DNA of 64,000 nt, taken from Gentiana macrophylla (Eukaryota > Streptophyta > Magnoliopsida > Gentianales > Gentianaceae). The notes beneath the pieces are model-generated. The model saw nothing but the letters and a program-made list of their open reading frames with translations. It was not told the origin of the DNA and made no database searches. The DNA is taken from assembly GCA_026214975.1 (NCBI GenBank), contig CM047808.1, positions 67,854,583 through 67,918,582 of the forward strand, written 5' to 3'. The position numbers were made by a program, and so were the translations under genes. Positions 55,672-64,000 of this stretch are shown one piece after another; positions within the stretch are counted from its first letter, which is position 1, and each line of letters begins with the position of its first letter.

Positions 55672-57436
55672 TGTTGGAAATAAAATCTATGTTTTGATGA
55701 TAATTCATCATATTTATTCAAAATATTATATTAACCTCATTGATGGAGTGCTGAAACTAGGTGTTGTAGTGAAAAGCTAAAAGATGTCTAGAACTGAATG
55801 TATAGGTTTTACTAGAGTCTGATATTTGTATAGGTTACATCAGATAAGCACTGTAATAGTTAGAGTGTCGTGAAACTGAAAACTAGAAGTCATTTATAAA
55901 ACTGGAAATCGTCAAGATAAACAAACTGACTCAGACTACACCAATATGAAACTGAAGAAAATAAGCTCGCTGAGGGACACAAACTCGGTTGGGTTATATA
56001 GAAGATTGAAGAACTGAGGGTTCAAACTCAGTTGATGAAGAGCTGAGGGTCACAGACTCAGTTATTGAAGATTGAAGAACTGAGGGTTCAAACTCAGTTA
56101 TGAAGATCACACTTAGAGACTATAAAGTTAGATTTCAGGCAAGTTTGTGGTGGCCTGAACTGACTTTATGGATCTTGTATGAAGACCTAAGAATCATAAG
56201 GACAATGAATTCTTAGAAGATATTTGCTTATGGTGTACTCTGATTAAGTCAATTATAATCAGATGAAAACTGGAGTACTGATATTTGAAGAAGAGTAAAA
56301 TCTCAGTTAATGCTCCAAGTCAGTCAAAAAACTGACAACTGATAAACACAGTATAAAACTGATCAGGACACTCAATTTTATGAGTCAGTCATCCAACAAA
56401 CTGATAGTACAGTCGAACGTTATAAAGAAAGCAATATTATTGGATGAAGTACTGACACATTAGAACGGTCACAAAATATAGCCGTTACAAGATAAACGTT
56501 GATACAATTCGAATTCAAGCAAGATGAACGTTGGACCTTACACTATAAATAGATGACTTTGCACCAAGGAAAAACAACAAAGTTATTAAGATCAACAAGC
56601 ATTTTGTGCACTAGTCTTATTTATTCGATTTGCTATCATCTCTGTGCTATAACAAGATCATATCAAGAATTTCTTCAAGTGTTCAAGCTACACAGAACTT
56701 ATCCAGATTCAGACACTTTGAAGAACCACAAACAAGAATCAACTCATTGATTCTCAACCCAACTTTGATTCTTAATCAAAGGTTCAGACTGTGAAGCAAA
56801 CCGGGAAGGTTGTGCCAAGGACAGTTGTCAAAACTGTCGGGTAGACTGTGTTTGTAATGGTAGCTGATGAAGAGGCATACATAACCCTTCAAGGACCAGT
56901 GTTCAAGCAATTGAAGAGAAGCAATTCTACCTGTTCTACAACTGTTTAGATTGTGAAGCTAGGATTTGCCAAGGACTATTGTTTAGGACATTTTGTAACA
57001 TCTCACCTCAAGAAGTTCTAGTGGAATTTTCCTCCTACACCACAGAGGAATAGAGGACTGACAGGATTACACCACCTGGGACCTCCATAATATTTGCCTC
57101 ATTTACTTTACATATTTATTTACTTACTTAGCATTTATTTACAGCATTCTAAGAATTAATTGTTATCCACCTCACAGCTCACAGACTGACATTCACTAAA
57201 ATTCAGTTTAGCACACTCAGCTTTCGCATAGAATAACAAGATCAAGAAAAAGGTAGAATTATATCCGCTGCCGGTTGACTCAGTTTTGCTTAAGTCAGTT
57301 TGACTTAAACTCATCTCAGTCAGCTTAACTTCACACATGTTTTAACTGTACCTTAATTTGATTGAAATCCAATTTTTAGGGTCAAGTTTATTCACCCCCC
57401 CTCTAAACTTGTGTTAGCCTTTCCATAGGACCAACA
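55672..57436 (+). repeat. 5' LTR of element I (1,765 bp)
   Basis: TGTTGGAAATAAAATC ... AGGACCAACA. U3 holds reiterated AACTGAG...CTCAGTT inverted motifs at 55970-56110 and a TATA box, TATAAATA, at 56544-56551. The first part after the TATA box has open frames that look random. Confidence 0.85.
56544..56551 (+). promoter_or_regulatory. TATA box of element I LTR
   Basis: TATAAATA, about 870 bases into the LTR; transcription would start near 56580. Confidence 0.6.
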
Positions 57437-57438
57437 AT

Positions 57439-57450
57439 TGGTATCGGAGC
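57439..57450 (+). other. Primer binding site of element I
   Basis: TGGTATCGGAGC, two bases after the LTR; iMet type with one change, as in element C. Confidence 0.85.
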
Positions 57451-57565
57451 TGTGTTCCTTTGACAAGCCATTGTTAAAAGCTCATTTGCTCTAAATCTCC
57501 ACTAGTTGTTCTTTTTAGAAAGATCAGTTTCTAGTTTTCACATAATCAGTTTTCACTCTCTTACA

Positions 57566-59640
57566 ATGGATAACAATTAGTATGCCAGACAAATGCTGAT
57601 GTGCAACATGGACAAATTTTATGAATATATACGTCATTTGCAGGCTTTTCTAGCGGCTTCTCATGATTAGATGATTCATGTACTCACTAATGGACCTATC
57701 CAGATCACCCATATGCAAACTGTTGATGGAAATCAAGTTAGTGTTCCCAAGCCTAAAGCTGAATGGACCAGTGATGATGGGAAGAGAACCAACCTGAACA
57801 ATGTCATCATGGATATCATACTCAGAACTCTTGATAGCAACATGTACCTAAAAGTCAAGGATTGTACTACTGCAAAAGAGATGTCGGAAAAACTTCAGTT
57901 AGTTTGCAAAGGAACTGATTCGATTAAAGTGAATAAGATCTCTGTAGCAAAATAGAATTTTGAAAATTTCAAGATGAAATCAGGCGAAAATATTGATCAG
58001 ATGGAAACAAGATTCAGCGCTATCATGGATGAATTGGCTCTACTCAAAATTGAGTACACCAAGAAGTAAATCAACACTAGAATCTTGAAGGCTTTACCGA
58101 TGTGCTGGAAGATGAAGGTTACAACAATGGAAGAATCAAGAAGACTTGACATAAAAGATTCCTTCAAAATCGTCTCAGATCTCAAAGCTTATGAATTCAG
58201 TGAAGATTTCACCATAACAACGGCTCTAATCAAAGCCATGGATGAACCTAAAACAACAGCTCTTGCAGCAGTAGCATCAAATGATAACCATGAAACCTCA
58301 TCTATCAATCTTCAGCAATTGGATGAGAGGGAGTAACATATGTCTCTAATTTTGAACAGAATTCGAAGGATGAAGAGTGGACATCCAGTCACTCAGAAGT
58401 TCATCAAAAGGACTCCTAAAAAGAAGAAAGACGATGAATATCTTTGCTTCAACTGTAAGAAGCCTGGACATTACAAAGCTGAATGTCTAGAACTGACCAA
58501 GAAGACTCAGCAACGAAGAACTGGCAGAAGAGCACTCTTAGCCAGAGATGAGTCAAACTATGATGCTGGCACTGAAAGATTATCAGATGACACAACTTTA
58601 ATGGCTCACATGGAATGTCCAAATGTTATGCGAATCTAACTCTAAATACTCTTCAGCTCAGATTTCCATGCAAAATACATGTTCTTCGACTGCTGACTCC
58701 AATCCAAAAAATCTAGAATTAAAAGAAACACTTGACAAATTGATGAATCAGCTAGTAACTATTCAAGCTGGTTATGAATCAATTAAAGCTGAGAAAGAAA
58801 TTCTAATTCTTGAAGCTGAAAGATTGAAGTCCGAACTGAGTATGATGAAACTGACTAAAACTTATAAAGAAAAGAATCAGTATCAGTCTACTGCATCTGC
58901 AGCAGCAACTGAATCTTTTTCTCAATCAAGTTCATCTACTGGATTCAAATCAGGAAAGCCTTGTGGAGGCAGAACTGGCTTAGGATTTGATACACAATAA
59001 TCTTCTAAGGAAAGAACTAGCAAAGCTGCTGAACCTAGTATCAAAACTGGTATTAAGTTTGTAGCTGAGCAACTTTCACAAACCGAGAAAATTGCTGAAC
59101 CAGTGTATCTCAAGGAAACCGAAATGGTAGATCAACTGCCAGACCCACAAAAACTTATCAAGTCAAGAACTAGAAAAATTATAATCAGGGTAAATCTAAG
59201 AATGTCAACCATTCAAAGATTCACACATCCAGGGGGAAAGGAGGACTATACACCACTGATGATGATTGGAATTTTACTGAATCTACTATTAAAACTAATA
59301 AAAATAATCATTCCAGACAGAAAACTTATCACAAGTTTCAGTCCAAAACTCAGCAGAGAGCTAATCCCGCCTCAAGAAAGTCCCAGTACACAAGGTCGTC
59401 ACCTGCACTCGAAGATGAAGGAATGATGGTTATTATTCAACTTTTAATAATAGAAAACACTTTGGAAATCAGAGTGAACCAGAAGACCTGAGAAATCATA
59501 TACAAAAGACACAATCCAGAAAAAGATATTATGGAAGTGTGGCCTATATATATGAAAACAAGTGCAACAACTTCCAGAGAAGACCTTACGGAAATATACC
59601 CAAAGTTGTACTGACAACTGACCACCATGGGCCCAAACAG
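57566..59640 (+). pseudogene. Element I gag
   Basis: One frame from ATG 57566 to 58639 is cut by stops at 57578, 57668, 57953, 58067 and 58334. Recognisable parts: MDIILRTLDSNMYLKVKDC, KMSGE-type helices, LKALPMCWKMKVTTMEESRR, and a CCHC knuckle CFNCKKPGHYKAEC (58445-58486). A frameshift at about 58630 leads to a Glu/Lys-rich coiled coil (LELKETLDKLMNQLVTIQAG, KEILILEAERLKSELSMMKL) and TGLGFDT, a C-terminal gag extension typical of SIRE elements. The remainder to 59640 is broken. Confidence 0.85.
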
Positions 59641-61210
59641 AGTTGGGTACCTAAACCAATTTAATTTGTTTTTCAGGATATACGGTACTTTGACAGTGGT
59701 TGCTCAAGGCACTTGACAAAGAGTAAGGACTGTCTAAGTGATTTTATTTCCAATGATGGACCAAAGGTTAATTTTGGAAGTAAAAACAAACCTGGATTCA
59801 CCAAAGGTTTTGGTACCTTGATCAGAAATGGACTCACAATCAAGAATGTATCTTATGTAGAAGGATTGCATTACAATCTACTCAGCACCAGTCAATTCTG
59901 TGATATGGGATACAAAGTTACTTTTGACAAAGACTTCTGCATTGTCGTCAACGAAACAGCATTTCAAGTTGTTTTAGCCGGAAGAATAAAAGAGAATATG
60001 TATGTTGTAGATTGGACTACAGCTATTGCAGAAACATGTTTACTTGTGCCCCAAATCAGAAATCAGCTGGTTGTGGCACAAGAAATTGAGTCATCTAAAC
60101 TTTGATGACAACAACACCCTTGTCAAGAAACAGTTAGTCATTGGACTACCAGAAATCTCATATAAGAAGGATAGCTTATGTGATGCTTGTCAGCAAGGAA
60201 AGCAAATAAAAGCAAGTTTCATGACTAAATCTCAGTATTCAACAACTAGAGTTCTGGAGCTGCTGCATATAGACTTATTTGGACCTATTACACTAATCAG
60301 TATCAGTGGAAAGAAGTATACATTGGTGGTAGTAAATGATTTTTCAAGATACACTTGGGTTATCTTCTTAACCAAGAAAAGTGAAACCAAGCAAAGACTT
60401 ACAGAACTACTCAAGAGACTTCAGAATCAGAAAGGTGTATCAGTTGTGAAGATAAGGTCAGATAAAGGAACTGAATTTCTCAACAATGTGATTATTGAAT
60501 ATTGTGAAGAAAATGGTGTTTTACATCAACTTGCTACCACAACAACACCTCAACAGAATGGTGTAGCTGAAAGAAGAAATAGAACACTCAAAGAAGCATG
60601 AAGGACTATGATCTGTGAAGCAAAACTGCCTGAAAGATATTAGGCAGAAGCAGTTAACACAGTTTGCTATACACAGAACAGAGCTCTCATGAATAAAAGG
60701 CATGAGAAGACTCCTTATGAAATTTGGAATGGAAGAAAGCCAAATATTTCTTACTTTCATGCTTTTGGAAGCAAATGTTTCATACACAATAATGGAAAAG
60801 ATCAACTTCATGTTTTTCAGCCCAAAGCTGATGAAGGAATTTTTCTAGGATATTCAATTGTCAGCAAAGCATTTAGAGTACTAAATAAAAGGACACTCAA
60901 GCATGAGGAATCAATACATGCGGTATTTGATGAACCAAATTTCCCTGGTGAAACAACCGAAGACAGACCAGAACTAGTTTCTCAGTCTCAGTTACAAGTC
61001 TTGCCAGAATCAGTTTTTGTTGACATTGGAAGACTACGGATTTTAGAATCTTCAGATCAAGATCAGTCTTAGTTTCCAACTACTTAACAACCCACACCTG
61101 AACAACATGTTTCTGACTCAGTTGAAGAAAATCAAGAACCAGTTCATGAAGAACCAGTTGAACAAAATCCTTTGATGCAAGCACCAGTTTATCAATGGAT
61201 GAGGGATCAC
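59641..61210 (+). pseudogene. Element I protease and integrase
   Basis: Protease: DIRYFDSGCSRHLTKSKD, with DSG at 59692-59700. After the prefixed domain a frameshift at about 60040 leads to integrase: WLWHKKLSHLNFD and CDACQQGKQ (zinc site), LLHIDLFGPI (first Asp), KIRSDKGTEFLNNVI (second Asp) and QQNGVAERRNRTLKEA (Glu). All three catalytic residues are present in one 191-codon frame (60026-60601). Stops follow at 60599 and near 60640; the C-terminal part (EIWNGRKPNISYFHAFGSKC, GIFLGYSIVSKAFRVLNK) is open in 60689-61072. Confidence 0.88.
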
Positions 61211-61289
61211 CTCTAATGAACAAGTTATTGGTGACACTCAAGCTGGTGTTCGAACAAGATATCAACTAGATGCAATGATTGCATGTTTT

Positions 61290-62150
61290 CTATCTCAATC
61301 TGAACCTAAGGAGATAGAAGAAGCTTTAAAAGATCCAGATTGGATACTAGCTATGCAAGAAGAACTGAATGAATTCGAAAGAATTCAAGTATGGGAATTG
61401 GTATAGAGACCAGTTCATGTGAATATCATTGGAACCAAATGGGTTTTCAGAAACAAACTTGATGAAGATGGGAATATCATCAGAAACAAAGCTAGACTTG
61501 TAGCTAAAGGGTATTCTCAAGCAGAAGGCATAGACTTTGATGAAACTTATGCACCAGTTGCAAGATTGGAAGCAATCAGACTATTTCTTGCCTTTACAGC
61601 TCATAAAAAGTTCAAAGTATACCAGTTGGATGTTAAAAGCGCATTTTTGAATGTAATACTTGAAGAAGAAGTTTATGTTCAACAACCACCTGGATTCGAG
61701 ATCAAAGATCAAGCTGACAAATTTTTCAGACTAAGGAAGAAAGCTCTTTAAGGACTTAAACAAGCACCAAGAGCTTGGTATGAAACTCTATCTCAGTTTC
61801 TAGTGGATAATGGATTTATCAAAGGAACTATCGACAAGACATTATTCAGAATGAAAAATGAAGAGAGCACTCACCTTGTGCAGATCTATGTTGATGACAT
61901 TATTTTTGGATCAGAAAATGAACACATATGTGAGAAATTTGCAAGTTTAATGAAGAGCAAATTTCAGATGAGTATGATGGGAGAATTGAATTATTTTCTT
62001 GGATTAGAAGTTAAACAATTAGATGATGGCATTTTCATTCACCAAACCAAATATACAAGAGAACTTATCAAAAAGTTTGGTATGGAAAAATCAGATGGAA
62101 TTTCTACACCAATTGGGACCACATCAGGCTAGATGAAGACAAAGAAGGCA
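61290..62150 (+). pseudogene. Element I reverse transcriptase
   Basis: Blocks: MQEELNEFERIQVWELV, a stop at about 61405, [52 protein letters not shown] with the first Asp, a TAA at 61749 in place of the Tyr in the usual LYGLKQAP, and the active site IYVDDIIFGSEN (61893-61898 both Asp kept). It ends near MEKSDGISTPIGTTSG and a stop at 62130. The catalytic residues are intact, the frame is not. Confidence 0.9.
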
Positions 62151-62830
62151 AAGATGTTGATCAAACACTTTACAGGAGAATGATTGGAAGCTTACTCTAT
62201 CTTACAGCAAGTAGGCCAGACATATCTTTTACTGTCGGTGTATGTGCAAGATTTCAGTCGAAACCAAAAGAAAGTCATCTCACAGTTGAAAGAAGAATCT
62301 TGAAGTATTTGAAAGATACATATGGAGTTGGAATTTGGTATTCAAGAGAAGGAGAATTCAAGATGATATCCTATTCGGACTCAGATTATGTAGGATGCAA
62401 AGTGGATAGAAAAAGCACCTCAGGCACATGTCAGTTGCTAGGAAATAGACTTGTGTCATGGTTTAGCAAAAAGCAAAATTCAATTTCAACTTTAACAGCT
62501 GAAGTTGAGTATATAGCAGCTGGAAATTATTGTGCTCAAGTTTTATGGATTAGACAGCAATTAAGAGATTATTCATAGAAGAAGGAACAATTCTCATAAT
62601 GTGTGATAACACAAGTGCAATTGCAATAACTGACAATCTATTTTTGCACTCAAGGACAAAACATATTGATGTGTGACATCATTTTATAAGAGATCATGTA
62701 GAGAAAAAAGGATATTACAGTTCTTTATGTACCTACTAAAGATCAGTTGGCTGATATCTTTTCAAAACCGTTGGATAAAGAAAGATTTGCCAAACTAAGA
62801 ACTGAGTTGGGAATAATCAAACTCAGTTAA
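62151..62830 (+). pseudogene. Element I RNase H
   Basis: Frame 62180-62578: MIGSLLYLTASRPDISFTVG, then ISYSDSDYVGCKVDRKSTSG with the first Asp and LTAEVEYIAAGNYCAQVLWI with the Glu. After a stop at 62576 the end is readable with further damage: YVPTKDQLADIFSKPLDKER, the usual end of SIRE pol (62725-62790). Confidence 0.87.
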
Positions 62831-63295
62831 GTCAGTTTAAGCCAGAGATTCGTCAAGGGGATTGATCTTTGTTATGCTGGGTGTGCTCACTTAACAGATT
62901 AGTCATTGACATCAACAATCTCAAACTGACCAACTAAAACTGAAAGATATAACGGAACTGAAAGTTTACTCTAAAACTGACCTCAACATCAGTCTTTATA
63001 AGAGTCAACTTAATTCAAAGGTTGATAAGATGAAACCGACAGTGTTTATATCGCATTTAATTACTGCAGTTTTTGTCAAAATATGTTGCGTGTACACCCC
63101 ATTACTGTCAAAATAGTACATGCATTGGTTACACAAACCATCATGGAATTTGAAAAGTTGTACTAATCAACCGCCAGTACATTATCCCTATATATCCAAC
63201 CTTCATTCACATTTCCTTAAAAACAAAAATCAGATTTTTCATAATTCTTTTTCATCTCAAAATTCAATATTTTTCACACTAAACCAAGAAATGCC
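62831..63295 (+). other. Element I post-pol region
   Basis: Non-coding here. A stretch near 63185-63290 (TATATATCC at 63190, CATTTCC, TCATCTCAAAATTC, then ATGCC) looks like a small promoter and leader for an env-like ORF, but the ORF is interrupted right at the ATG by the LTR at 63296. Confidence 0.4.
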
Positions 63296-64000
63296 TGATG
63301 TATAACATTTATATGATAAAAATTACGATGTTTTATATACTTTATCAACTCTTTTTATATAAAATATAAGAAATTATAACGATAATCTTATGAAATATTA
63401 ATAGTAATGAATAAATCTAAATACTATAAAAATCTAGTAAAAGTAATAAAAAGATACAAATTTTGTACCGGTTTAATAACCGGAGTGTCGTGTCAGATTT
63501 ACGTGGGTATTTTTGGTATTTTATTGTAGATTTTTAGGTAAACCAAGACCCCGAGTGACGACACTTTTTAAGTAAAAACATGTCTTTTGAAGGAAGTAAG
63601 GAAGTGCCATGAGATTTAAAGTTCAAGTGGATCAACGGTTCGTGATACTATTATCGAGATATATATTCGATGAACAAATGGCCCATCAAAAAGGCATTTT
63701 CTGAAGAAGAGTCCTTCATAAAAGTTATAGATCTATTCAAGAGCTTTCCAACTCTTCTTGAATCATGTCATTTGGAGACCCAGAGCTCAAGTTATGATTT
63801 TATCAAGTTTCAGATCAAGATGTGAAAATAAACTACCCGGATCAATCTGGATTAACCTCGGATCGAACCGAGGGAACGTAATGATTATCAAACATGTGGT
63901 CCTGCAGAGAATAATCTAGGGGATAATATTTTTTATTCCCGGATCGATCCGGCATCACCTCGGATCGATCCGGCCCTGGGAAATTCTGCTTATAAATAGA
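63296..64000 (+). repeat. LTR of a further element (J), U3 only
   Basis: Sequence changes abruptly at TGATGTATAACATTTATATG after ATGCC (a possible target copy, 63291-63295). About 690 bases on is TATAAATA at 63991-63998, so this reads as a U3 in plus orientation. Two tandem 35-base units with CGGATCGATCCGG palindromes lie just before the TATA box (63838-63873 and 63939-63973). The family cannot be named from U3 alone. Confidence 0.5.

Larger units (their letters stand above)
55672..63295 (+). mobile_element. SIRE-like copia element I (3' end outside window)
   Basis: 5' LTR 55672-57436, iMet-type primer site, gag with a coiled-coil extension, protease, integrase, RT, RNase H (to about 62830), then non-coding sequence. 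The RT/RNase H sequence and long LTR fit the SIRE/Maximus lineage, known for extra sequence (sometimes an env-like ORF) after pol. The body is entered by another LTR at 63296; the 3' LTR was not reached. AAAGG (55667-55671) would be the target copy. All genes carry stops. Confidence 0.85.

Overview
The window looks like a stretch of nuclear, repeat-packed chromosome from a eudicot plant; I cannot name the species. The evidence is a near-continuous nest of plant Ty1/copia and Ty3/gypsy LTR retrotransposons (Athila, Tekay/Del-like chromovirus, SIRE-like and Angela-like copia), a Stowaway MITE, a fold-back MITE and a Helitron-type end. No conserved host gene was recognised. The only non-transposon coding candidate is a tiny two-exon minus-strand frame at 31274-31992.

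Left third (1-22267), all nested in a minus-strand copia element (B). B keeps its 5' LTR (21746-22267), primer site, broken gag, protease and integrase; its RT/RNase H half must lie left of the window. Three insertions split it. An Athila gypsy element fills 1-9474 (5' LTR 7907-9474, tRNA-Asp primer site, decayed gag-pol, env-like frame running off the left edge). A plus-strand solo LTR sits at 9964-10545. A complete but heavily decayed Angela-like copia (C, 11462-20899, target duplication GCAAC) carries a fold-back MITE at 18340-18727.

Middle (22268-39173). Non-coding sequence with a Stowaway MITE leads to a Helitron-like 3' end at 24472. Copia element E (24506-30707, target duplication GCCCA) is inserted in its hairpin. 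E holds a ~0.8 kb inverted repeat in place of its primer site and gag start. A truncated chromovirus F (32517-38194) follows, next to a remnant of a second B-family copia (G, 38195-38947).

Right (39174-64000). Chromovirus H forms LTR-internal-LTR-internal-LTR (39174-55313), three ~1.96 kb LTRs with one target duplication (TAAGC) around the whole. H lies inside an older related LTR (39064-39173 plus 55319-55671). A plus-strand SIRE-like copia (I, from 55672) interrupts the same older LTR and is itself entered by another LTR at 63296, which runs off the right edge with its TATA box at the last bases.

Most pol genes are dead through stops, frameshifts or lost catalytic residues. The best preserved is the 478-residue integrase-chromodomain frame of H copy 2. 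The observation I rate highest is a 94-95 bp GT-AG segment between gag and protease in both H copies. It is bounded by AGGTAC direct repeats, and its removal would put gag and protease in one frame. This looks like a spliceable intron gained by insertion at a proto-splice site.
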